Numbered from the stretch's first letter, positions 1-7,484 are shown. The stretch is 8,303 nt of DNA from Acidobacteriota bacterium (GCA_021788955.1 JAJYKC010000076.1:1-8303), one strand, 5' to 3'. A program made the numbers and translations. Notes: generated by a model not told the origin, from the letters alone.

Positions 1-1
1 A

Positions 2-622
2 CTCCGCGAGTCGCCGAACGATCCGGAACGCGAAACATACCTGCGCGTACTGGCGGAATCGACCGAGGCGTTGCTCGCCTTCATGTCTCAGTTACTGGAT
101 CTCGCCAGTGTTTCCGAGGGCACGACGGTCCTCCACGCCGCCCCGTTCGATCTGGCGCACTGCATCAGTCATGCGACCGGCCTTTTTGCCGCGGTAGCTC
201 TCGAAAAAGGACTCACGATCCAGACCCAGATCGACGAGCGTGTTCCGTCCCTTGTGGCCGGGGACTCGCTTCGCCTGGGGCAAGTGCTGGCGAACCTCAT
301 CGGGAACGCGGTGAAATTCTCTTCGAAGGGAACGATTTCTGTTAAGGTAACGCTCGATCCGCCGTCTGCTTCGTCCACCTCCGCCGGGTTGCAATTTTCC
401 GTCCAGGACGAGGGCATCGGCATCCCGGGCGATAAACTCGATATTATCTTCGAACCGTTCGAAACGGCCGACACCTCGTCTTCGCGTAAATTTGGCGGCG
501 CCGGCGTCGGTCTGGCGATTGCCCGCCGTCTGGTTGAAGCCATGGGTGGCCGGATCTGGGCTAAAAGCCGTCCGGGCCACGGCTCGACGTTTTTCTTCAC
601 CGCGCAGTTTCAGGCGTTGTAA
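2..622 (+). CDS. Sensor histidine kinase, C-terminal part (HisKA end + HATPase_c); 5' end outside window
   Basis: The frame is open from base 2 to the TAA at 620-622, giving 206 residues of a protein that begins upstream of the window. Residues 1-40 look like the second helix of a HisKA dimerisation domain (LLAFMSQLLDLASVSEG); the phosphoacceptor His should lie a few tens of residues upstream, off the window. Residues ~85-203 form a complete HATPase_c domain: N box with N98 and N102 (LANLIGNAVKFS), G1 box D136-EGIG, F box FEPF (150-153) and G2 box GGAGVGLAI (165-173). The family autophosphorylates on His and passes phosphate to a response-regulator Asp. The protein ends right after the ATPase domain, so there is no C-terminal receiver; sensor domains, if any, are upstream. 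The ATP-site motifs look intact. The input signal and partner regulator cannot be told from here. An internal TTG at 71 or ATG at 83 could be mistaken for a start, but each would cut the dimerisation helix. Confidence 0.93.
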   Translation, partial: LRESPNDPERETYLRVLAESTEALLAFMSQLLDLASVSEGTTVLHAAPFDLAHCISHATGLFAAVALEKGLTIQTQIDERVPSLVAGDSLRLGQVLANLIGNAVKFSSKGTISVKVTLDPPSASSTSAGLQFSVQDEGIGIPGDKLDIIFEPFETADTSSSRKFGGAGVGLAIARRLVEAMGGRIWAKSRPGHGSTFFFTAQFQAL

Positions 623-633
623 GCGACAAGGAC
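623..633. other. 11-bp convergent intergenic gap
   Basis: Only 11 bases separate the kinase stop codon from the receptor stop codon on the opposite strand. The best local inverted repeat is a 4-bp stem (TTGT 617-620 / ACAA 626-629) with no T-tract, too weak to call an intrinsic terminator. Transcripts from the two sides therefore probably run into each other unless Rho or another mechanism stops them. Confidence 0.8.
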
Positions 634-3591
634 TTAGAACCGAAGTTTCAACTGGAGGAAGATGCGGCGGTTGTCGCCGTACATGGCGTTCATGGGCCCG
701 GAGGGTGAAGCCATCCAGTTGGAAGCGCCGAAAAGAGGGGAACTCAAGTCGCCGACAGGCAGCCCGGGGTTGAACCGGTTAAGAGCGTTCCGGGCGATTA
801 TCGCCACGACCAGGTTATAGCGGTGCTCGGTGGAGGCATCGTGCACTTTGCCTTCGGCGGCCGAACCGCCGGGCTCGGCGACAATCATGCCTTCTCCGGC
901 CGCGCCTTTCTTGGCCTTCTTGCCGTGAGTTCGTCCCTCAGTCGAGCCGAAACCGAACGTCCGGCTGAGGCGCATGTTCAGGGTCAGGAACATCGGGCCA
1001 GTCCCATAGTTGCGCGGAATCAGCGCCGCGCCCGCGGCAGGATTCGCCTGGAAGAGACCGAAGGGCGTGGCCATGACACCGGGAGCGGCCGCCGAAGCCC
1101 CGAAGGCCGGGCGCGCGTTGAATAAGAGGTCGCCGTACGGGCTGGTGCCGGTTGTAATGTCAAACGGCGCTCCCGATCGCGCGATAAAGAACGGGCTGAA
1201 GAGGATATGGAAAGGCCCCGAGTAAGTCGCCCCGACGACGACGCTGTGTGAAATGTCGTAGGCGGAACGGCCATAGTCCGCGTTCGCATTGTACGGATTG
1301 GACACGAACCAGTTCGCACCGTCCGTATTGCTCATCGCGTGCGTCCAGGCGTAATAACCAAAGATGCTCAGCCCATTGGTCATGCGCCGGGAAAGGTTAA
1401 TCAGAAGCTGCTGCTGGTTGAAAATGCCGGCCGACTCATACTGATAAATGTCGTTCGGTCCATAAGGCCGCACGCCCTTTTGCGGTTGGCCCGCGGGGTA
1501 AGTTCCCGGCAGTGGGGCGTTGATATCGCGGGAACGGAGCAGGTGATCTCCGTGGGAGTCGATAAACGTTGCGGACAGGATGGTCTTGCGGCTCAATTGC
1601 CGCTCCACGCTGAGCGCCGCCTGCATCACCGCCGGCGCTTGCAGATTCGGGTCCAACTGCTTGGTGATTTCGACAGCGCCGGGCCCGGTCAACGACGAGG
1701 CCGACGGGGCGGCGGGATAGAACAGAGGATGCCGCACGACGTATCGCTGTTGCAACGCACCGCCGAAACGCATGGCATCGAGGGCGATCGTTGCGGGGAT
1801 GCGGTCGTAGAATACGCCACCGCCGGCGCGGATCACGGTCTTGCTGTGCTTGCCCGGCGACCAGGCCAGGCCGAAGCGCGGGGCGATGTCGCGCCAGTCG
1901 GATACGTTCGACTGCAACTCGTACCGAAGCCCGGCGCTTAAAGTAAGATTCGGCCTCAACTTCCAGTCGTCCTGCACGAAGAGTCCGGCATCAGCTTCCG
2001 ACAACGCCGCATAGGGAATGCCGCTGTTGAGCATGAATTGCGAAGGCCCGCCGCCCAGTGCGCGAATCTGGCCGGCCGAGTATCCGGCGTTCTGAAGCAG
2101 CAGCGTCCGCTGGTAGCTCTCGAGCGAGGTGAGCGCCACATCGACCGGAAGGCCACCGGGGCCGAGCACCGGCTGATTCATCGCGTTAAGTTCCGGCGCG
2201 GTCCCGCCGGCGAAGATATAGGTACCTCCGAAGTTACGGAAGGACGTATCTTGTAACTGGGTTTCCCTGACGCGGCCGCCGAACTTGATTTGGTGATTTC
2301 CCCGGTTCAGCGACGCATAGCTGTGTAACTCGTACCCGTCGGCCAGGTTTGCCGACGGTCCGATCGGCGACCCGCCGCCGGTAAACGAATCGAGCACTCG
2401 CAGCGAGGATTGGCCATAGGCCGACTGGTAAGCCATCTGATCGCGGTTAAATTGAAAGCCTGTCTCCAGAACGGTGTTCGGCCCGACCACGGCGGTCTCG
2501 GTCATCTGGACGGTGTGGTGTCCGGTGTGCAGGTCGTAGCCGGCGGAGGGCAGCGCGAACTGTCCGATGCCATCGTTCACCACGCCGGTTCCGAACCAGC
2601 TATAGCGAATCGTGAGCGTGTTGTTTTGGTTGAGTTGAATATCGAGGCGGGGGTCCACCATGGTGCTCGCAAATGGCGCCATGACGGCCTCGCTCACGGC
2701 GTAGGGCTGCAGTGACGGCGTCAGCGCCGTCGCGCTCACTACCGCGTTGTCCTGCACGTCGCGCCGCTCAAAGTCCACGAACCACGACACCCGCTTTCCG
2801 AGAGAGCCGCCGATGTCACCGTCGCCCTGCTGCGAGCGGTAGGCCGGTTTGATGTCCACCAACGGATTTCGCGAATTCATGGACGCATCGCTCATCCGGT
2901 ATGAGACGGAGCCGTGGACGGCGTTCGAGCCCGGCTTGGTGAATACTTCGATTCGTCCGTAGCCCAGCGTGTCGTATTCGGCGGAAAACGGATTCTGATT
3001 GATGCGCACTTCGCGGATCGAGTCCTTCGGCGGAAGCCGTCCGCCGCTGAAGCCGTCGAGAAACAACTGGCTCGTCATGGCGCCCGCGCCCGGCCCGGCG
3101 ATGGCCTTGAGATCGGTAAGCAGATCGTCGGGGTCATCGGGCAGGGTGTCGAGGTCGTCCCCGCTCAGGACGATCGCGTTCGCGTTGTCGGCGGGATCGA
3201 CACTGAGCGAATCGGCCTGGGAGCTTACGGTGACCTGATTCTGGACGTCAGCCAGCGACAAATGGAGGTCCAGTTGCGCGGCCTCGCCTCCGGTTACTTC
3301 TACTTCCTGGCTTTCGAACGGCGCAAAGCCATCGTGATCGGCATGCAGGGTGTAGTGTCCGGGCTCGATGCCTGACATCTGATATTCGCCCTGCTGGTTG
3401 GATACGGCCGAGTAGACTTTACCTGCCGCGCCGGTCGCGGTAACAGCGGCGCCGCTCACGACCGCACCTGAAGGGTCCTTCACAACCCCGTGGACCGAGC
3501 CAGCCTGCTGCGCGAGCGCCGTTGAAGATGGTCCCACGCAGGCTATCGCCACCAAGGGAAGAACGCACTTGAAGAGGAGTTTCTTCAACAT
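634..3591 (-). CDS. TonB-dependent receptor with N-terminal carboxypeptidase-regulatory-like domain (Oar-like, acidobacterial type)
   Basis: A 985-residue outer-membrane protein. Residues 1-27 are a signal peptide: MLKK, a hydrophobic core (LLFKCVLPLVAIACVG) and an ALA|QQ cleavage site. Residues ~32-112 form a carboxypeptidase-regulatory-like beta-sandwich (GVVKDPSGAVVSGAAV ... GEYQMSGIEPGHYTL). Residues ~130-228 are a plug-like region with an acidic stretch (DDLDTLPDDPDDLLTD, 145-160), LFLDGFSGGRLPP, IREVRINQNPFSAEYD and GRIEVFTKPGS. The rest is a long beta-barrel ending ...LQLKLRF, with the terminal Phe expected of BAM-inserted proteins. Family members use TonB energy to import ligands or act in surface and secretion functions; the ligand here is unknown and I see no clear TonB box. 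The ATG at 3591 is chosen because it starts the signal peptide and has GGAG 6 nt upstream; the frame stays open to 3720, but that extension would destroy the signal peptide and lies inside the epimerase gene. The gene overlaps the epimerase by 7 nt (ATGTTGA), indicating coupling. A Gly/Lys-rich loop occupies residues ~883-921. Confidence 0.93.
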   Translation of the reverse strand: MLKKLLFKCVLPLVAIACVGPSSTALAQQAGSVHGVVKDPSGAVVSGAAVTATGAAGKVYSAVSNQQGEYQMSGIEPGHYTLHADHDGFAPFESQEVEVTGGEAAQLDLHLSLADVQNQVTVSSQADSLSVDPADNANAIVLSGDDLDTLPDDPDDLLTDLKAIAGPGAGAMTSQLFLDGFSGGRLPPKDSIREVRINQNPFSAEYDTLGYGRIEVFTKPGSNAVHGSVSYRMSDASMNSRNPLVDIKPAYRSQQGDGDIGGSLGKRVSWFVDFERRDVQDNAVVSATALTPSLQPYAVSEAVMAPFASTMVDPRLDIQLNQNNTLTIRYSWFGTGVVNDGIGQFALPSAGYDLHTGHHTVQMTETAVVGPNTVLETGFQFNRDQMAYQSAYGQSSLRVLDSFTGGGSPIGPSANLADGYELHSYASLNRGNHQIKFGGRVRETQLQDTSFRNFGGTYIFAGGTAPELNAMNQPVLGPGGLPVDVALTSLESYQRTLLLQNAGYSAGQIRALGGGPSQFMLNSGIPYAALSEADAGLFVQDDWKLRPNLTLSAGLRYELQSNVSDWRDIAPRFGLAWSPGKHSKTVIRAGGGVFYDRIPATIALDAMRFGGALQQRYVVRHPLFYPAAPSASSLTGPGAVEITKQLDPNLQAPAVMQAALSVERQLSRKTILSATFIDSHGDHLLRSRDINAPLPGTYPAGQPQKGVRPYGPNDIYQYESAGIFNQQQLLINLSRRMTNGLSIFGYYAWTHAMSNTDGANWFVSNPYNANADYGRSAYDISHSVVVGATYSGPFHILFSPFFIARSGAPFDITTGTSPYGDLLFNARPAFGASAAAPGVMATPFGLFQANPAAGAALIPRNYGTGPMFLTLNMRLSRTFGFGSTEGRTHGKKAKKGAAGEGMIVAEPGGSAAEGKVHDASTEHRYNLVVAIIARNALNRFNPGLPVGDLSSPLFGASNWMASPSGPMNAMYGDNRRIFLQLKLRF

Positions 3592-4604
3592 GCCACGCTC
3601 CGGCGGTAGCCGAAGTAACTGCGGTACCACTCGACAAATTTCGACAGGCCTTCCTCGATCGCCGTAGCGGGTTGGAAACCGGTGTCCCGTTCGAGGTCCG
3701 CCGTGTCCGCATAGGTGCAAGGCACGTCTCCCGGCTGCATGGGCAAATACTGCTTTACAGCCGTCTTGCCGAGGCAGCGTTCGAGGGTACCGATGAAATC
3801 CAACAGCCTTACGGGCTGATGATTACCGATGTTGTAAATCCGGTAAAGTGCCTGGCTCAGCGATTCTTCCGGATGCAGGGCAGAGTAACTCTGGCGGGGA
3901 GGGTTGCCGAGCACGCGCACGACGCCTTCAACGATGTCGTCGATGTAAGTGAAGTCGCGGCTCATGTCGCCGTGGTTGTAAACAGGGATCGGGCGGCCGG
4001 CCTCGATCGCCTCAGCAAATTTGAAGTAAGCCATATCCGGCCGGCCCCATGGGCCGTAGACGGTGAAGAAACGCAGGCCGGTCACCGGCAGTCCGTAAGT
4101 ATGGCTGTAGGAGTGGGCGAGTAATTCGTTCGACTTCTTGGTTGCGGCGTAGAGTGACACCGGATGGTCCACGTTATCCCGCGTAGAGAACGGCGCTTTC
4201 CGGTTTGCACCGTAGACGGAGCTCGACGAGGCGAAGACCAGGTGCCCGACGCCTTGCTGGGCGCATGCTTCGGCGATGTTCACAAACCCCGCGAGGTTGG
4301 CCCTTACGTAAGCGTGCGGATTTTCGATTGAGTAGCGGACGCCCGCCTGCGCGGCCAGGTGCGCGACGCAATCAAGCCGCCGCGAGGCGAACAGGTGATC
4401 GACGGCCGCCGTATCCGCGACATCGAGACGATGGAACCGGAAGCCCGGGAGCGGGCGAAGGCGATCGAGCCGCGCCAACTTCAGAGTTACGTCGTAGTAA
4501 TCGTTCAGGTTGTCAACCCCTTCCACTTCATGCCCCTCGCGCAGTAAACGCTGTGCGAGGTGGAATCCAATGAACCCGGCCGCGCCGGTGACAAGTATTT
4601 TCAT
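3585..4604 (-). CDS. NAD-dependent epimerase/dehydratase, probable UDP-glucuronate 4-epimerase
   Basis: A 339-residue extended SDR enzyme, the usual length for UDP-sugar 4-epimerases. The N-terminus MKILVTGAAGFIGFHLAQRL has the GxxGxxG NAD-binding motif (G7, G10, G13). The catalytic set is visible: SSSSVYG (126-132) and Y152-AAT-K156. DNLNDYYDVTLK (31-42), RFFTVYGPWGRPDMA (178-192) and GDMSRDFTYIDDIVEGV (212-228) are, from family knowledge, characteristic of the UDP-GlcA/UDP-GalA 4-epimerase branch (LpsL/Cap1J/plant GAE type) more than of GalE. The expected cytosolic reaction is interconversion of UDP-glucuronate and UDP-galacturonate, supplying acidic sugar for a surface glycan. The start at 4604 is set by the Rossmann motif and by GGAG 8 nt upstream; it overlaps the phosphatase stop as ATGA. 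The stop overlaps the next gene's start by 7 nt. Exact substrate is inferred; a related nucleotide-sugar epimerase is the main alternative. Confidence 0.92.
   Translation of the reverse strand: MKILVTGAAGFIGFHLAQRLLREGHEVEGVDNLNDYYDVTLKLARLDRLRPLPGFRFHRLDVADTAAVDHLFASRRLDCVAHLAAQAGVRYSIENPHAYVRANLAGFVNIAEACAQQGVGHLVFASSSSVYGANRKAPFSTRDNVDHPVSLYAATKKSNELLAHSYSHTYGLPVTGLRFFTVYGPWGRPDMAYFKFAEAIEAGRPIPVYNHGDMSRDFTYIDDIVEGVVRVLGNPPRQSYSALHPEESLSQALYRIYNIGNHQPVRLLDFIGTLERCLGKTAVKQYLPMQPGDVPCTYADTADLERDTGFQPATAIEEGLSKFVEWYRSYFGYRRSVAC
3598..3601 (-). promoter_or_regulatory. Shine-Dalgarno of the TonB-dependent receptor
   Basis: On the minus strand GGAG lies 6 nt before the ATG at 3591, inside the last codons of the epimerase gene. 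It supports the downstream start that yields a signal peptide rather than the longer open frame. Confidence 0.7.
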
Positions 4605-5641
4605 GCGGTAAACTCCATGCCGGTCCCGTCCGGACCGGGAATCGATAAATTCAACGCCAGCAGCGCCGCCGGCGAGTGCGGCCCGGCATAATGCACTACC
4701 GTAAAGCGGCCGGGCTCGAGCCTTGCGGTGCGCACCAAGGGCGCCGGCAGGCGTGGCAGCCGCGCCAGCACACCGTCCAGTTCGTTGGCCGTGCCGGCCA
4801 GGGCGACGGTTGTCAGCGGCCGCGCGCCGGGAAGCGGGAGCCCGGCGATCAACCGGCCGCATTCTTCCGAACAGGCTTCGACGCACTCGGCGCCGTTCAG
4901 CCAGCCGGAAGCCCGGCGCCGGTCCATCTCCGGCGCAAGGACAACGCGAACCCCGATCGGACCGGACTTCGGCTTCGGGAGCCGGGCAGAGATGTAGCCG
5001 GTCGCGTTGAGGACTCGAAGCCGCGCCTCTTTTTCGCCGCGGGCATACTCTAAAACACTGACTCCGAGGTTATTTTGCTGAATCGTGTGAAATGACTCCG
5101 GGCCAAGTCCGAGCGCCGACAAGAGCAATGCACGTCCCATCCCGTTGTGAGTAACCACCAGGACGTTTTTTCCGGGATGCCGGCTTACTAACTCCCCTGC
5201 GAGGCCGCAGGCGCGGTCAAACGCTTCACAAACGGGAAAACGGCGCGTACCCCGCTCGTCTTCGAGCGAAAAACGCGCGGGCGCGTGAACCCAGTCACCG
5301 TATTGATCGGGACATTCGTCACAGATTTCCGCGTAGCGCCGGCCCTCCCAGCCGAACAGGCTTATTTCCGCCAGGGCGGAATGAGAAATGACGGGCGCCG
5401 CAAATTCGCGCGCCGCAGTCACCGCGCCGGCGGTCTCCATGGCGCGCGACAGCGGACTTGTGTACACAGCGTCAAACGGGATACCGGCGAGCGCTTCCCC
5501 AGCGCGCCGCGCATCGTTGAGTCCTTCTTCCGTCAAGTGGGAACTGTTCGAGGATCCCTGAAAGCGACCCTGGCGGTTATATGTGCTCGCCGCGTGGCGC
5601 AGGACCCATAGCCGCGTGACTCGATCCTTGGCTTCACGCAT
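4601..5641 (-). CDS. Histidine phosphatase (phosphoglycerate mutase-like) with a degenerate second phosphatase-like domain
   Basis: 346 residues from the ATG at 5641. Residues 8-~200 are a histidine phosphatase domain with its catalytic set: LRHA (R15, phospho-acceptor H16), SPLSRA (R66), LAEIS (E92) and VVTHNG (H165). The family moves phosphate through a phosphohistidine; most members are phosphatases of small molecules rather than true mutases, and the substrate here is unknown. After a linker (LPKPKSGP) residues ~229-346 look like a shortened second copy: VRVVLAPE aligns with RLWVLRHA, IAGLP with LAGIP, and the segment around H317 with that around H165, but the R-H pair is replaced by A-P and the SR motif is lost. 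From memory, cyanobacteria have tandem-domain phosphatases with a similar linker. The gene overlaps the ABC gene by 8 nt and the epimerase by 4 nt. A GTG at 5671, preceded by AGGGA at 5-nt spacing, is an alternative start adding ten residues; I prefer 5641 for its short overlap and closeness to the domain start. Confidence 0.9.
   Translation of the reverse strand: MREAKDRVTRLWVLRHAASTYNRQGRFQGSSNSSHLTEEGLNDARRAGEALAGIPFDAVYTSPLSRAMETAGAVTAAREFAAPVISHSALAEISLFGWEGRRYAEICDECPDQYGDWVHAPARFSLEDERGTRRFPVCEAFDRACGLAGELVSRHPGKNVLVVTHNGMGRALLLSALGLGPESFHTIQQNNLGVSVLEYARGEKEARLRVLNATGYISARLPKPKSGPIGVRVVLAPEMDRRRASGWLNGAECVEACSEECGRLIAGLPLPGARPLTTVALAGTANELDGVLARLPRLPAPLVRTARLEPGRFTVVHYAGPHSPAALLALNLSIPGPDGTGMEFTA
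4613..4616 (-). promoter_or_regulatory. Shine-Dalgarno of the epimerase
   Basis: GGAG on the minus strand, 8 nt before the ATG at 4604, embedded in the final codons of the phosphatase gene. Together with the ATGA stop/start overlap it points to translational coupling and fixes the epimerase start well downstream of the open frame's first possible codon. Confidence 0.7.
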
Positions 5642-7484
5642 CGGCTGCCACCATCCTTTCCGATAGCTCACCGGATTCCCTGCGGCGCCGGCGGTAAGCT
5701 TGCGCGTATCTTCCGTTCCGGGCCATCAACTCGTCGTGCGTTCCCCGTTCGGCGATCCGGCCGTGTGCAACGTAGAGGATTACGCCGGCTTCGCGCGCTG
5801 CGTCCAGATCGTGGGTAATCAGGATCGTGGTTCGCCCGCGCCACAGCCGCTGAAGCCCGGCCTCGACCTCGCGCGCTCCGGCTTCATCGAGCCCGGTGGA
5901 CGGCTCGTCCAGCAACACGATCGGGGCCTGACGGATCGCGGCCCGCGCGATGGCGATCCGCTGCCGCTGGCCGCCGGAAACCGTGGCGCCTCGCTCGCCA
6001 AGTTGTGTCTCGTACCGCTCCGGCATCCGGGCGATGAACTCATGTGCGTTGGCGATCCTCGCCGCTTCCTCGACAGCCGCCATGTCAGCCGACGGAACGC
6101 CCAAGGCGATGTTCTCGCGCACGGAGGCGGCGAACAGGACGCTCTCCTGCATAACTACGCTGATCTGCCGCCGCAGGGATTCAATTGTGAAGCGGTCGAT
6201 CGGAGTTCCGTCGATCAGAATGCGTCCCTGCTGCGGATCGTGAAACCGGAGCAGAAGTCCGGCGAGGGTAGACTTACCACTGCCCGAGTCTCCTACGATG
6301 GCAACACGCTCGCCTGGCTGTAACTCGAAACTAACGTTGTCGAGCACCGTCTTACCGTTTTCATAAGCGAAACGCACGTTCTCAAATTGGATATGCCCTT
6401 GAAAGGCCGGTGCTTCCACGGCGCCGGGGGCGTCTTTCACTTCCGCCTCCGTGTGCAACAGGTCGAGGACGCGGTCCCCGGACGCGACGGCCTTGGCCAT
6501 TTGGCCCATATACTTCGCAAGTTGCCGGAGGGGTTTGAACGCAGCCCGAAGATAGTTGAGGAACACGATCAGTTCGCCGGGCGTGATGGCTTTGTCGAGC
6601 ACCGCGTGGGCGCCGGCCCAAAGGACCATCGCGCCACTGGCCGCGGCGAGTAACTCGGCGGTTCGCTCCAGGCTGGCCGACAGCCGAACTGTCTCGACGC
6701 CGCTTCGCAGGCTCCGCGTGTTGGACGCCGAAAAACTCCGGCTGAAGAAGTCCTGCAGCGAGAGCGCGTGCACGACGCGGATCGAGCCGATCACCTCTGA
6801 GGTGGTTGCCGCCATGACACCATCCCTCTGGCGCTGGACGCGGGTGGTCTCGCGGATCTTACGGGTGAGCCGCGTCACGACGAGGAGGAAAACGGGAAAG
6901 GCGATCAGAGCGATCAATGCCAGCCGCCAGTTCATCCAGAACATGACACCGAGCATCGCCACAAGCGTCAGGCTGTAGGAGACGAATGGCACGACAGAGG
7001 TAACCAGAACTTCGCGAATCCGGTCGATATCGAAGATGACCCGCGCGGTGAGGTCGCCCGTCCGGCTGCGGTTGTGGAACGAGATGGACAGGTGCGAGAT
7101 GTGGGAGAACAGCCTCAGCCGGGCGTCGGCCAGCACACGCGATGCCGCCACGGCCAGCAGTACGGAATTCAGGTAGTTACTTAGCGCCCCCAGACCGGCC
7201 ATGAGAATCATCGCCCCCGCCGCGGAACTGATGATCCGCTCCGGACTCCAACCGGCGAGGAACCAGGCTGTCCGTGCGTGGCGATGGCCGAAGGCGCCGA
7301 AGAGCTGGTCGTAAATGAACTTCAGCGGCCATGGTTCGAGAAGCTGAAAGACGGCGGTCATCATCACGGCGGCGGCAGCGCCGACGAACAGCTTCTTCTG
7401 CCGCGCGACCTCGGGACGAAATGCGCGGAACAGCCGGACAAAGCCGCCGACTAACTCGCGAAAGGATGGATTACGTGCGGGCAT
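5634..7484 (-). CDS. ABC exporter half-transporter (fused ABC transmembrane domain + ATPase; MsbA/PglK-like)
   Basis: A 616-residue inner-membrane protein, normal length for a type IV half-transporter that works as a dimer. The transmembrane domain spans roughly residues 30-320, with hydrophobic segments near 33-50, 83-110, 163-180, 187-206, 275-297 and 302-318. The ATPase domain (~365-600) is complete: A-loop aromatic in FAYENGK, Walker A GDSGSGKST (398-406), Q-loop Q446, signature VSGGQRQR (502-509), Walker B IVLLDEP (522-528, catalytic E527), D-loop GLDEAG and switch H558 (ITHD). No C39 peptidase or other extension is present. Exporters of this class move lipids, lipid-linked oligosaccharides, peptides or drugs. 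Its place between a glycosyltransferase and a sugar-nucleotide epimerase favours a glycolipid or lipid-linked glycan, but this is inference. The start at 7484 has AGGAG 7 nt upstream and overlaps the glycosyltransferase by 14 nt. Confidence 0.94.
   Translation of the reverse strand: MPARNPSFRELVGGFVRLFRAFRPEVARQKKLFVGAAAAVMMTAVFQLLEPWPLKFIYDQLFGAFGHRHARTAWFLAGWSPERIISSAAGAMILMAGLGALSNYLNSVLLAVAASRVLADARLRLFSHISHLSISFHNRSRTGDLTARVIFDIDRIREVLVTSVVPFVSYSLTLVAMLGVMFWMNWRLALIALIAFPVFLLVVTRLTRKIRETTRVQRQRDGVMAATTSEVIGSIRVVHALSLQDFFSRSFSASNTRSLRSGVETVRLSASLERTAELLAAASGAMVLWAGAHAVLDKAITPGELIVFLNYLRAAFKPLRQLAKYMGQMAKAVASGDRVLDLLHTEAEVKDAPGAVEAPAFQGHIQFENVRFAYENGKTVLDNVSFELQPGERVAIVGDSGSGKSTLAGLLLRFHDPQQGRILIDGTPIDRFTIESLRRQISVVMQESVLFAASVRENIALGVPSADMAAVEEAARIANAHEFIARMPERYETQLGERGATVSGGQRQRIAIARAAIRQAPIVLLDEPSTGLDEAGAREVEAGLQRLWRGRTTILITHDLDAAREAGVILYVAHGRIAERGTHDELMARNGRYAQAYRRRRRESGELSERMVAADA

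Noticed and set aside
92..580. Minus-strand open frame opposite the histidine kinase
   Set aside because: Arg/Gly-rich shadow of the kinase gene, whose N, G1, F and G2 boxes are unmistakable on the plus strand.
617..629. Small inverted repeat TTGT/ACAA at the kinase stop as a possible terminator
   Set aside because: Only 4 bp of stem with no T-tract; expected by chance.
1339..1941. Plus-strand open frame (200 codons) opposite the receptor barrel
   Set aside because: No recognisable motif, and it lies entirely antisense to a strong coding sequence; other plus-strand frames at 2410-2715, 2914-3375 and 3672-4124 were rejected for the same reason.
3592..3720. Upstream extension of the receptor frame by 43 codons
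   Set aside because: It lies wholly inside the epimerase gene, contains no recognisable domain, and would bury the signal peptide that starts at 3591 behind a Shine-Dalgarno sequence.
4605..4886. Upstream extension of the epimerase frame by 94 codons
   Set aside because: The extension is an Arg/Ala/Gly-rich frame shadow of the phosphatase C-terminus; the Rossmann motif begins immediately at the ATG at 4604, which has its own ribosome site.
5700..6323. Plus-strand open frame (207 codons) opposite the ABC ATPase domain
   Set aside because: It mirrors the Walker and signature motif region of the exporter and shows no domain of its own.
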